64,000 nucleotides of DNA, from NCBI RefSeq assembly GCF_006402735.1, contig NZ_CP017174.1:7234001-7298000 (forward strand), read 5' to 3'. The DNA comes from Myxococcus xanthus. GTDB lineage: Bacteria; Myxococcota; Myxococcia; Myxococcales; Myxococcaceae. Shown piece by piece: positions 54,813 through 63,080 of the stretch. The notes beneath the pieces are model-generated. The model was not told the DNA's origin, made no database searches, and saw only the letters and a program-made list of their open reading frames with translations. The first letter of the stretch is position 1. Each line of letters begins with the position of its first letter. The translations under genes and the position numbers were made by a program.

Positions 54813-56306
54813 ATGCCCAAGAGCCTCACCCCTCGCCTCGCCGCGCTCCGGGACGAAATCCATGGCTACGCCAAGGAGTTCGGCCTGGACTTCTTCGACA
54901 CGCGCTTCGAGATGGTGTCCTACGACGAAATGAACATGGTGGCCGCCTACGGCGGCTTCCCCACCCGCTATCCCCACTGGCGCTGGGGCATGGAGTACGA
55001 GCAGCTCGCCAAGGGCTACGAGTACGGGCTGAGTAAAATCTACGAGCTCGTCATCAACAACGACCCTTGCTACGCCTACTTGATGGAGAGCAACCCGGAG
55101 GTGGACCAGAAGCTCGTCATGGCCCACGTCTACGGCCACTGCGACTTCTTCAAGAACAACTTCTCCTTCCGGCACACCAACCGCCGGATGATTGATGAGA
55201 TGGCCAACCACGCCACACGGGTGCGGCGCTGGGTGGACAAGATTGGCGTGGAGAAGGTCGAGGACTTCATCGACCGGACGCTGAGCCTGGAGAACCTCAT
55301 CGACCAGCACGCGCCGCACATCCGGCGCAACCCGGACCCGAAGAAGGCCGAGGACGAGCTCAAGGCCAACGAGCGCGTGGAGGGCTTCAAGGTGGGCCGC
55401 GAGTACATGCGCGGCTACATCAACCCGTCCGAGTTCCTCGACTCGCAGCGCAAGAAGGTGGAGGACGAGAAGCAGCGCGCCAAGAAGTTCCCCGAGCGCC
55501 CGCAACGCGACGTGCTGCTCTTCCTGCTGGAGGAGGCGCCGCTGGAGCCGTGGGAAGCGGACATCCTCGCGATTCTGCGCGACGAGGCCTACTACTTCGC
55601 GCCCCAGGGCCAGACGAAGATCATGAACGAGGGGTGGGCCAGCTACTGGCACTCCACCATCATGACGCGCCGGGCCCTCAAGGACGACGAAATCATCGAC
55701 TACGCGGACCACCACTCCGGCACCATGGGGACCCGCCCTGGCGCCATCAACCCATACAAGCTGGGCATCGAGCTGTGGCGGGACATCGAGGAGCGGTGGA
55801 ACAAGGGCCGCTTCGGCAAGGAGTGGGACGAGTGCGATGATTTGCGCGCGCGCCGCGCCTGGGACAAGAAGCTGGGCGCCGGCCGCGAGAAGATTTTCGA
55901 GGTCCGCAAGCACTACAACGACATCACCTTCATCGACACGTTCCTGACACCCGAGTTCGCGATGGAGCAGAAGCTCTTCGTGTACGGCTTCAACGACAAG
56001 CGCAACTCGTGGGAGATCCTCGACCGCGAGTTCCGGAAGGTGAAGAACAAGCTCCTCCAGGGGCTCACCAACTTCGGCCAGCCCATCATCGAAGTGGTGG
56101 ACGGCAACTTCGAGAACCGCAGCGAGCTGCTGCTGGCGCACCGCCACGACGGTCAAGACCTCAAGGGCGACTACGCGCGCGAGACGCTGCGCAACCTCCA
56201 GTCCCTGTGGCGCCGGCCCGTCAACATCCTCACGCGGTATGACAACAAGGGCGCCATGCTGCGCTTCGACGGGCAGAGCCACTCCGAGCGGAAGGTGGAA
56301 CTCTGA
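54813..56306 (+). CDS. spoVR: SpoVR-family protein
   Basis: 497 residues. The family signature is clear: [17 protein letters not shown]-like start, [31 protein letters not shown] and [14 protein letters not shown]. Bacillus SpoVR is needed for spore cortex formation, and E. coli YcgB is a starvation protein; the reaction is unknown. It starts 35 bp after yhbH and is the last gene of the operon. Confidence 0.95.
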   Translation: MPKSLTPRLAALRDEIHGYAKEFGLDFFDTRFEMVSYDEMNMVAAYGGFPTRYPHWRWGMEYEQLAKGYEYGLSKIYELVINNDPCYAYLMESNPEVDQKLVMAHVYGHCDFFKNNFSFRHTNRRMIDEMANHATRVRRWVDKIGVEKVEDFIDRTLSLENLIDQHAPHIRRNPDPKKAEDELKANERVEGFKVGREYMRGYINPSEFLDSQRKKVEDEKQRAKKFPERPQRDVLLFLLEEAPLEPWEADILAILRDEAYYFAPQGQTKIMNEGWASYWHSTIMTRRALKDDEIIDYADHHSGTMGTRPGAINPYKLGIELWRDIEERWNKGRFGKEWDECDDLRARRAWDKKLGAGREKIFEVRKHYNDITFIDTFLTPEFAMEQKLFVYGFNDKRNSWEILDREFRKVKNKLLQGLTNFGQPIIEVVDGNFENRSELLLAHRHDGQDLKGDYARETLRNLQSLWRRPVNILTRYDNKGAMLRFDGQSHSERKVEL

Positions 56307-56312
56307 GCGGCC

Positions 56313-56330
56313 CTGCCCGGCCCCGGGCAG
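56313..56330. terminator. Bidirectional hairpin after spoVR
   Basis: A perfect 7-bp repeat CTGCCCG/CGGGCAG with a 4-nt loop starts 7 bp after the spoVR stop and ends 4 bp before the stop of a small minus-strand frame. Confidence 0.55.
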
Positions 56331-56334
56331 TGCG

Positions 56335-56550
56335 TCAGAGGTTCACCGACGGCATCGCCTGTTCGAGGTAGCGCGGGCCCGCGGACACAGCCTCGTCGAT
56401 GCGCCGGAGGCCCTGAGGAAACCAGGTGGGCAGCGTCTCCCCGGGGGCAAAGGGAGGCCGGGCCAGGCGCTCCTCGGTGGCTTCAAGCAGCCAGGCAGCC
56501 GAGCCCGGAAATTTCCCGGCCCTTCGCTGGGCGAGCGCCAGGGTGTCCAC
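56335..56550 (-). CDS. Possible small protein, unknown
   Basis: 71 residues from a GTG with no SD. The third codon position is G/C in most codons, as in real genes of this window, and the sequence looks protein-like (SAAWLLEATEERLARPPF, LRRIDEAVSAGPRYLEQAM). The terminator-like hairpin between its stop and the spoVR stop supports a convergent gene. Against it, the GTG lies only 20 bp from the divergent M23 start, leaving little room for promoters. No function proposed. Confidence 0.42.
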   Translation of the reverse strand: MDTLALAQRRAGKFPGSAAWLLEATEERLARPPFAPGETLPTWFPQGLRRIDEAVSAGPRYLEQAMPSVNL

Positions 56551-56570
56551 TACACTCGGCCGCCGCCCCC

Positions 56571-57749
56571 ATGAGAATCGCTCCCCTGCTCTGCCTGGCC
56601 GCCGCGCTGCTGGCTTCGACGTCCGAAGCCGCGGTCCGTCACGTCATCAAGAACCGCCGTATCGAGCCGCGCCAGACGCTCGCGCAGGCGTTGCACGACG
56701 CGCAGCTCCCGGACGCGCAGGTGGCCGCCGTCATCTCCGCGCTGGAGGGCGTGTTCGACTTTCGCAAGTCGCGCGTGGGTGACCAGCTGCGGCTCGTCAT
56801 GCGCGACGGGGAGTTGGACTTCTTCGACTACCGCCAGAGCATGGTGGACGAGTGGCAGGTCCGCCGCGACGGCGAGAAGTACGTGGGCAGCAAGCGCGCC
56901 ATCGAAGTGGAGAAGCAGGTCGCTGTCGTTGCGCTGGAAATCCAGTCGTCGCTGTACGAGGCGGCGGTGGCCGCCGGTGAGGACCCGGCCATCGGCATGG
57001 TGCTGGCGGACGTGTTCGCCTGGGACATCGACTTCTACCGTGACGTGCGCAAGGGCGACACGGCGCGCGCGCTGGTGGAGAAGTTCGTCTCCAAGGGCCG
57101 CCTGCTGCGCTACGGCGACGTGCTGGCGGCGACGTATGCGGGCGGCCTGGTGGGCAACAAGAAGGTGTACCGCTACGTGCTCCCGGACGGGCAGCCCAAC
57201 TACTTCAACGAGGAGGGCGCCAGCGCGAAGAAGACCTTCCTCAAGACGCCCCTGAAGTACGCCAACGTCACCAGCCGCTTCGGCTCGCGCTTCCACCCGG
57301 TGCTCAAGTACCTCAAGGCCCACAACGGCGTGGACTACGGCACCCCCATTGGAACCCCGGTGTGGGCGGTGGCGGACGGCACGGTGACGCAGGCGGGCTA
57401 CTCGGGCGCCGCAGGCAACATGGTGGTCATCCGCCACGCCAACGGCTTCGAGACGCAGTACATGCACCTGTCGCGCTTCGGCGAAGGCGTCCGCGCGGGC
57501 ACCCGCGTGCGGCAGAAGCAGGTCATCGCCTACTCCGGCAACACCGGCCGCTCCACCGGGCCGCACCTGCACTTCGGCCTCAAGCGCAACGGCCAGTACA
57601 CCAACCCGCTCAACCAGCAGTTCCCCCGCGCGGACCCGCTGCCCAAGGAGCTGCTGCCGGACTTCCTCGCCAAGGCACAGGAGCTGACGGGGCAGATGGA
57701 GGCCGTGTCCATGGCCGCCGTCGCCGGGCAGGCTGCGGCCATGCCGTGA
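56571..57749 (+). CDS. M23-family peptidoglycan endopeptidase
   Basis: 392 residues. A signal peptide (MRIAPLLCLAAALLASTSEA) is followed by an OapA/Csd3-like N-terminal domain (about 25-220) and the LytM/M23 domain with FHPVLKYLKAHNGVDYGTP (His and Asp zinc ligands) and GPHLHFGLKRNG (HxH). All zinc ligands are present, so it should cut peptide cross-links in the cell wall. A Gln/Ala-rich tail ends the protein. No clear SD precedes the ATG. Confidence 0.92.
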   Translation: MRIAPLLCLAAALLASTSEAAVRHVIKNRRIEPRQTLAQALHDAQLPDAQVAAVISALEGVFDFRKSRVGDQLRLVMRDGELDFFDYRQSMVDEWQVRRDGEKYVGSKRAIEVEKQVAVVALEIQSSLYEAAVAAGEDPAIGMVLADVFAWDIDFYRDVRKGDTARALVEKFVSKGRLLRYGDVLAATYAGGLVGNKKVYRYVLPDGQPNYFNEEGASAKKTFLKTPLKYANVTSRFGSRFHPVLKYLKAHNGVDYGTPIGTPVWAVADGTVTQAGYSGAAGNMVVIRHANGFETQYMHLSRFGEGVRAGTRVRQKQVIAYSGNTGRSTGPHLHFGLKRNGQYTNPLNQQFPRADPLPKELLPDFLAKAQELTGQMEAVSMAAVAGQAAAMP

Positions 57750-57755
57750 CGCCGT

Positions 57756-57779
57756 GCGCGTCCCATCCCTGGGACGCGC
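57756..57779. terminator. Strong bidirectional hairpin after the M23 gene
   Basis: A perfect 9-bp repeat GCGCGTCCC/GGGACGCGC with a 6-nt loop sits between two convergent stops (57749 and 57789). Confidence 0.62.
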
Positions 57780-57788
57780 GCCGCGGGC

Positions 57789-58373
57789 CTACTCCCAGGT
57801 GATGACGTAGTCAGCGCCCGTCACGCCGCGAGGCGTGCCCACCACCCGGCTCTTGCAGCCGACGACGCTCAGCGCCTCCTGCAAGACGCCCTCGTGGTAC
57901 TGCACCGGCTGCATGTCCCCGTGGAAGGCCAGGCGCACCTGCTTGTCTCCCAGCACGGCGAATTCGCGCCGGCCGTAGCTCACCAGCGTCGAGTACGCGG
58001 TGGGCGCGTGGGAGAGGAGCCGCTTGGGGTCGCCCTTGCCGATGAGCCGGTTGAGCGTCTGCCCCACCGTGGACTGGAAGAAGTGCGTGACGGCCGCGGC
58101 GCCGCAGGCCCGCACCGCGTCCTCCCTGGAGCCATAGACGGGCGTCAACGCCTCCGAGGTCGCGTACAAGAGGCGCAGGGCATCCACAGCCGGGTAGGAG
58201 AAGAAGTCCACCGGGGAGCGCTTGAAGAAGGGCTCACGCAGGCGCGTGGCCGCCTCCGCGCCCAGCTTCCTCTCCGCCAGGTTGAACACCGCGTTGAAGA
58301 CGAGCCCGCGCACCGTGTCGTCGGGACGGATGACGGCCAATCGTTGTTCGAGGTCGTTCTGCAGAAAGCCCAT
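57789..58373 (-). CDS. DUF2378 / TIGR02265 family protein
   Basis: 194 residues. The sequence (TVRGLVFNAVFNLAERKLGA, VDFFSYPAVDALRLLYATSE, FFQSTVGQTLNRLIGKGDPK, GVTGADYVITW) fits the Myxococcota-restricted DUF2378 family, which has many paralogues in M. xanthus. Distant similarity of this group to heme NO-binding-like domains has been suggested, but no heme ligand can be assigned here. Divergent from glgP (186 bp between starts). Function unknown. Confidence 0.87.
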   Translation of the reverse strand: MGFLQNDLEQRLAVIRPDDTVRGLVFNAVFNLAERKLGAEAATRLREPFFKRSPVDFFSYPAVDALRLLYATSEALTPVYGSREDAVRACGAAAVTHFFQSTVGQTLNRLIGKGDPKRLLSHAPTAYSTLVSYGRREFAVLGDKQVRLAFHGDMQPVQYHEGVLQEALSVVGCKSRVVGTPRGVTGADYVITWE

Positions 58374-58559
58374 GGCGGATGGATTTCTACATCAATCCGT
58401 CTCCGGGTTGGCGCGCCATCCACCGACAGGCAGTCTGCCGCCCTTCCAGGTGAGCTGTCCCGAGGGGCTGGGACGCGCTTTACCGGTGCGATGCGAGACA
58501 CGGCTGCGCTAGCCTGACGCACCTTCGCGTACCCGGGAAACCCCGGGGCCCGCGAAACC

Positions 58560-61103
58560 ATGAACCCGCAGCAACTCCGTCCAGAGATACCCAGCGACAT
58601 GGCCCCTCCTGCCTCCGCCTCCCAGCAGCCCCGCCCCGCCCAGCCGGCCACGACCGACGACAGCGGGCTCGGGCATGACGCGGCCAGCTTGCGCCGTTCC
58701 TTCCTCGACCACGTCCGCTATTCGCGCGGAAAGAACTACGAGTCGTCCACCCCTCACGACCGCTTCATGGCGCTGTCGCTCGCGGTGCGTGACAGGCTGG
58801 CGGACCGGTGGGTGAAGACGTCGCGCACGTATTACGAGAAGGACGTCAAGCGCGCCTATTACCTGTCCGCCGAGTACCTGCTGGGTCGGGCCCTGGGCAA
58901 CAACCTGCTGAACCTGGGGATGTACGAAGCGGCCGCCGAGTCGATGCAGGAGGTGGGGGTGGACCTCACCAACCTGCTGGAGATGGAGCCGGACGCGGGC
59001 CTGGGCAACGGCGGCCTGGGCCGCCTGGCCGCGTGTTTCATGGAGTCGCTGGCCACGCTGGCCTACCCCGGCATGGGGTACGGCATCCGCTACGAGTTCG
59101 GCATCTTCACGCAGGACATCGTCGACGGGTACCAGGTGGAGCGCGCCGACGAGTGGCTCAAGTTCGGCAACCCGTGGGAAATCGTCCGGCCGGAGAAGGC
59201 GGTGCCGGTGCGCTTCTTCGGGCGCGTGGAGCACCACCAGGGCCCGGATGGCCGCCCCGTGGCGCGCTGGGTGGGCGGCAAGACGGTGGTGGGTGTTCCG
59301 TATGACACGCCCATCGCCGGGTACCACAACAACACCGTCAACACGCTGCGGCTGTGGCAGGCGCGCGCCTCCGAGGAGTTCGACCTGCTGCTGTTCAACG
59401 CGGGCGACTACGAGCGCTCGGTGGTGGAGAAGAACGACTCGGAGGTCATCTCCAAGGTCCTCTACCCCAACGACGCGTTCCAGGCCGGCAAGGAGCTGCG
59501 GCTCAAGCAGCAGTACTTCTTCGTCGCGTGCTCCATCGCGGACATCGTCCGGCGCTATCTGAAGAACCACACGGACTTCAAGGACTTCTCCCGCAAGGCG
59601 GCCATCCAGCTCAACGACACGCACCCGGCCATTGGCGTGGCGGAGCTGATGCGCGTGCTGGTGGACGAGAAGCGCCTGCTCTGGGACGAGGCGTGGACGA
59701 TTACCCAGGAGACGTTCGGCTACACCAACCACACGCTGCTGGCCGAGGCGATGGAGAAGTGGCCGGCGACGCTCTTCGAGCGACTGCTGCCCCGCCACCT
59801 GGAAATCATCTACGAAATCAACTCGCGCTTCCTGCGGCAGGTGCAGATTCGCTACCCGTACGACCAGGAGAAGATGCAGCGGATGAGCCTGGTGGAGGAA
59901 GGGGCCGAGAAGAAGATTCGCATGGCCCACCTCGCCGTCGTCGGCAGCCACAGTGTCAACGGCGTGGCCGCGCTGCACACAGACCTGCTGCGCCGGGACG
60001 TGCTGACGGACTTCGCGGCCATGAACCCGGAGCGCTTCAACAACAAGACGAACGGCGTGACGCCGCGCCGCTGGCTGGCGTGGTGCAACCCCCGCCTGTC
60101 CAAGCTGATTACGTCCCGCATCGGCGAGGGCTGGGCCACGGACCTGGACAAGCTCACCCAGTTGGAGGCGCACGCGGAGGACCCGGAGTTCCGCAAGGCC
60201 TTCCGCGACGTGAAGCGCGCCAACAAGGAAGACCTGGCCCGGCACATCCGTGACTTGCGCTGGGTGCAGCTCAATCCGGACGCCATCTTCGACGTGCAGA
60301 TCAAGCGCCTGCACGAGTACAAGCGCCAGCTCCTCAACGCGCTGCACATCGTGGCGCTGTGGATGAAGGCGCGCAGGGATCCGTCCACCATCATCCACCC
60401 GCGGGCGTTCATCTTCGGCGCCAAGGCGGCGCCGGGCTACCACCTGGCGAAGCTGACCATCCGACTCATCAACGGCATCGCCGAGGTGGTGAACAGCGAC
60501 GCGGGCACCACGGGCCTGCAGGTGGTCTTCGCCCCCAACTACCGGGTGAGCCTGGCCGAGCGCATCATCCCCGCCGCGGACGTGTCCGAGCAGATCTCCA
60601 CCGCGGGCATGGAGGCGTCCGGCACCGGCAACATGAAGCTGATGCTCAACGGCGCGCTGACGCTGGGCACGCTGGACGGCGCCAACGTGGAGATTCGCGA
60701 CGCGGTGGGCGACGAGAACTTCTTCCTCTTCGGCCTCACGGCGGACGAGGTGATTGCCCGCAAGCGCGAGGGCTACCGCCCGCGCGACGAGTACAACCAG
60801 CACCAGGAGCTGCGCGAGGCGCTGGACCTGATTTCCACCGGCTTCTTCTCGCCGGAGGACAAGCACCTCTTCAAGCCGCTGGTGGACAGCCTCCTGGAGG
60901 AGGACCGCTACCTCATGCTGGCGGACTTCCCGTCGTACATGGCGAAGCAAGAGGACGTCGCGCACGCCTACAAAGACGCCGACGGCTGGGCGCGCAAGTG
61001 CATCATCAACGTGGCGCGCGGCGGCATCTTCTCCTCGGACCGGACCATCAAGCAGTACGCCGAGGAGATCTGGCGCATCCAGCCGACGCCGGTGGATCCG
61101 TGA
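58560..61103 (+). CDS. glgP: Glycogen/alpha-glucan phosphorylase
   Basis: 847 residues of GT35. The core starts about residue 45; a short disordered N-terminal extension precedes it, so the ATG at 58599 is an alternative start. Motifs include RAYYLSAEYLLGRALGNNLL and GLGNGGLGRLAACFMESLAT. The PLP-binding region EASGTGNMKLMLNGALTLGT has Lys693. It releases glucose-1-phosphate from glycogen, which Myxococcus accumulates before sporulation. No other glycogen gene is adjacent. Confidence 0.96.
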   Translation: MNPQQLRPEIPSDMAPPASASQQPRPAQPATTDDSGLGHDAASLRRSFLDHVRYSRGKNYESSTPHDRFMALSLAVRDRLADRWVKTSRTYYEKDVKRAYYLSAEYLLGRALGNNLLNLGMYEAAAESMQEVGVDLTNLLEMEPDAGLGNGGLGRLAACFMESLATLAYPGMGYGIRYEFGIFTQDIVDGYQVERADEWLKFGNPWEIVRPEKAVPVRFFGRVEHHQGPDGRPVARWVGGKTVVGVPYDTPIAGYHNNTVNTLRLWQARASEEFDLLLFNAGDYERSVVEKNDSEVISKVLYPNDAFQAGKELRLKQQYFFVACSIADIVRRYLKNHTDFKDFSRKAAIQLNDTHPAIGVAELMRVLVDEKRLLWDEAWTITQETFGYTNHTLLAEAMEKWPATLFERLLPRHLEIIYEINSRFLRQVQIRYPYDQEKMQRMSLVEEGAEKKIRMAHLAVVGSHSVNGVAALHTDLLRRDVLTDFAAMNPERFNNKTNGVTPRRWLAWCNPRLSKLITSRIGEGWATDLDKLTQLEAHAEDPEFRKAFRDVKRANKEDLARHIRDLRWVQLNPDAIFDVQIKRLHEYKRQLLNALHIVALWMKARRDPSTIIHPRAFIFGAKAAPGYHLAKLTIRLINGIAEVVNSDAGTTGLQVVFAPNYRVSLAERIIPAADVSEQISTAGMEASGTGNMKLMLNGALTLGTLDGANVEIRDAVGDENFFLFGLTADEVIARKREGYRPRDEYNQHQELREALDLISTGFFSPEDKHLFKPLVDSLLEEDRYLMLADFPSYMAKQEDVAHAYKDADGWARKCIINVARGGIFSSDRTIKQYAEEIWRIQPTPVDP

Positions 61104-61124
61104 GCGCAGGGCCCGCCTCCCCTC

Positions 61125-61148
61125 CCGGCCGGTGACGACGCCGGCCGG
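61125..61148 (+). terminator. Hairpin after glgP
   Basis: Two copies of the self-complementary CCGGCCGG separated by 8 nt form a perfect 8-bp stem, 22 bp after the stop. Confidence 0.55.
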
Positions 61149-61153
61149 AGGGC

Positions 61154-61460
61154 GTGGTGCGGGCCTTCGTCAACGCCTTCAACCACGACGACCTGGACGC
61201 GGTGATGTCGTACCGGACGCACGGTACGAGACGGACGACGGAAAGCTGTCCCGGGGCCTCACGCAGGTGCGTGAGGCCTTCGCGGCGCAGTTTCGCGGTG
61301 ACTTCGGGCGCATCCGCTTTCTCACCGAGGACATGGTGGTGGATGCGCCCACAGCCCGTGCCAGCTCATGTACCGGCTGTGGTACGGCCAGCACTTCGAC
61401 TGGTGCGGGCAGGTATTCCCAGGATGGGCTGCCCCTGGTACGACGTGGGAGGCCTTGAGG
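61154..61460 (+). pseudogene. Frameshifted NTF2/SnoaL-like remnant
   Basis: Protein-like pieces run in successive frames. VRAFVNAFNHDDLDAVMSY ends near 61213. DARYETDDGKLSRGLTQVRE continues from about 61216 in a second frame, with AFAAQFRGDFGRIRFLTEDM after it. LMYRLWYGQHFDWCGQVFPG is in a third frame after 61360. Together they read like an NTF2/SnoaL fold protein (helix, then YxPDAR-E-P-G strand turn). At least two indels break it. An intact function is unlikely. The third piece is the least certain. Confidence 0.6.
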
Positions 61461-61476
61461 TCAGGCCGGGACGGGC

Positions 61477-61749
61477 TCAGTGACTCCAGCAGGCGCCGTA
61501 GGCCGTGCGCCCGCAAACACGGTTCGCCTCGCTCTGGCAATTGCCGTAGGTGACGCCGTGGAGGTAGGTCCAATTGGACGTGCTGGTGCACTTGAAGGTA
61601 CACACGGCGCCCGGGATATGGCCCTCACAGATTGCCTGCTCCGCCGTGGTCAGCGTTGAGCCGTCGGCATCCTCCATCTCCGGCCCGCCGCACGCGCTGA
61701 CGAGGAATCCGAGCGAAACGCTGGCAAACAAGGTCATCGCCTTCTTCAT
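61477..61749 (-). CDS. Small Cys-rich lipoprotein
   Basis: 90 residues. GGGGAAGA lies before the ATG. The signal peptide ends in the lipobox LVSAC (Cys20). The mature part has six more cysteines (CEGHIPGAVCTFKC, then C, C and C near the end) and could form three disulfides. It is a surface or periplasmic protein of unknown role. The upstream sequence at 61810-61860 is unusually A/T-rich for this genome, likely holding its promoter. Confidence 0.83.
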   Translation of the reverse strand: MKKAMTLFASVSLGFLVSACGGPEMEDADGSTLTTAEQAICEGHIPGAVCTFKCTSTSNWTYLHGVTYGNCQSEANRVCGRTAYGACWSH

Positions 61750-61994
61750 GGTGTCTTCCCCTTTTGAATGCCAGACATCGCGCCTGGCCCGAAGGGTCAT
61801 ACCCTGCCTCAAAACAGGATAACAAGAATTAACCTAAAAATCTAAATATCCCACATTTCCACCGCGTACCTGCGTTGTACTGAAAACATCCCCGGTGTCC
61901 GCCTCGCTTCAGCGGACGTCCAAGGCATCCGGCTCCGCGCACAGGACTGGAGGGTGATTGGCATTGGAGTCGTCACGTCCGAGGACCTGGCGGC

Positions 61995-63065
61995 ATGAGC
62001 GTGCAAGCCAAACGGATGCTGGGGACGAGTGCGGTCATCCTGGGACTGCTCTTGGGATGGCGACTCCTTCCCCTGGGACAGACTTCTGGCGCGCCCGCCG
62101 ACGCAGGCACCGTGAGGGCACAGGGTCGCGGCCGGCCTGCTCTCGTGGGAGGCCCCTCGGGCCGACCGCCCATGCCAGGCGCCGTCAACGCAGCCGCCCC
62201 GGTAGCGGAGCCCCTGGACGAGGAATTGGAGGTGCTGCGCCTCTCTTTGCTCGATCGCTTCGGCTCGCGCCTGGATGAGCCGGCTGTCCAACTCCGGATG
62301 CTGGAGCAGCTCATGCGGTATTTCCAGGCGCGCTCGCCAGACCAGTGGCGAGAAGAACTCCAGACCTTCCTCCGCAAGGCCTTTCCCAGCCAGTACGAAG
62401 CGCTGGCCGCCCTGCTGCGCGACCGTATGGATTATGAAAAGTGGGTCAAGGACAACGACACCTACCTGCGAGGGTTGGACTCAAAGCAGCGCCGTGCCGC
62501 CGTCTGGGATGCGCGCAATCGTCTCTTCGGGAAGGAGACCGCGCATCGACTTTGGGACTCGGAACTGAAGCATCAGGCGCTGGTGGACGCGCTTCAGGTG
62601 ATTGATGCGAGGCAGGACCTGCCCCTCTCCGAGAAGCTGTCTGCCTACAAGGCGCGGCTGGGCGAGGTCTACGGTGACGAGGCACCAGCCCACCTCGCCC
62701 GGCATCCGCAGGAGTCGATGAATCGCTTCCTTGCGCTGCCTTCCGTCCAACGCGAGCTGACTGGCATGTCACCGGCCGAACGCGCCCGCAGCCTATGGGC
62801 CGTGCGCCAGGAGCTGGGACTGGATGACGAAGCGCTGCGGCGATGGGACGCGCTGGACCAGACACGGGATGCCCGCTGGGAAGCGGGCCTCCGGTACATG
62901 GCGGAGCGCGCGACCCTGGCACGGACGCTCTCCGGCGATGCGCTGGAGGCCCGGCTCCAGGAGGTGCGCGCCCGCTACTTCGGCACCGAGGCGGACGTCA
63001 TCGCCCAGGAGGAGGCCAGTGGCCTCTTCCGCTTCACGCGCCCCCGGCAGTGGGGGCGCAACTGA
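61995..63065 (+). CDS. Lipase-chaperone-like (Lif) membrane-anchored helical protein
   Basis: 356 residues. A single N-terminal membrane helix (about 8-27) is followed by a Pro/Gly-rich linker and a wholly helical periplasmic region. Pieces RRAAVWDARNRLFGKETAHR, LPLSEKLSAYKARLG and AERARSLWAVRQELGLDDEA recall lipase-specific foldases, in which LFG-EA and SEK elements recur. The RxxFDY motif of true Lif is not recognised, and no lipase is adjacent. An AGGA-type SD precedes the ATG. Classification as Lif-like is tentative. Confidence 0.62.
   Translation: MSVQAKRMLGTSAVILGLLLGWRLLPLGQTSGAPADAGTVRAQGRGRPALVGGPSGRPPMPGAVNAAAPVAEPLDEELEVLRLSLLDRFGSRLDEPAVQLRMLEQLMRYFQARSPDQWREELQTFLRKAFPSQYEALAALLRDRMDYEKWVKDNDTYLRGLDSKQRRAAVWDARNRLFGKETAHRLWDSELKHQALVDALQVIDARQDLPLSEKLSAYKARLGEVYGDEAPAHLARHPQESMNRFLALPSVQRELTGMSPAERARSLWAVRQELGLDDEALRRWDALDQTRDARWEAGLRYMAERATLARTLSGDALEARLQEVRARYFGTEADVIAQEEASGLFRFTRPRQWGRN
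63038..63059. terminator. Hairpin in the 3' end of the Lif-like gene
   Basis: A perfect 8-bp repeat GCGCCCCC/GGGGGCGC with a 6-nt loop lies in the last codons, between two convergent genes. Confidence 0.5.
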
Positions 63066-63080
63066 AACGCGGACGGGACG

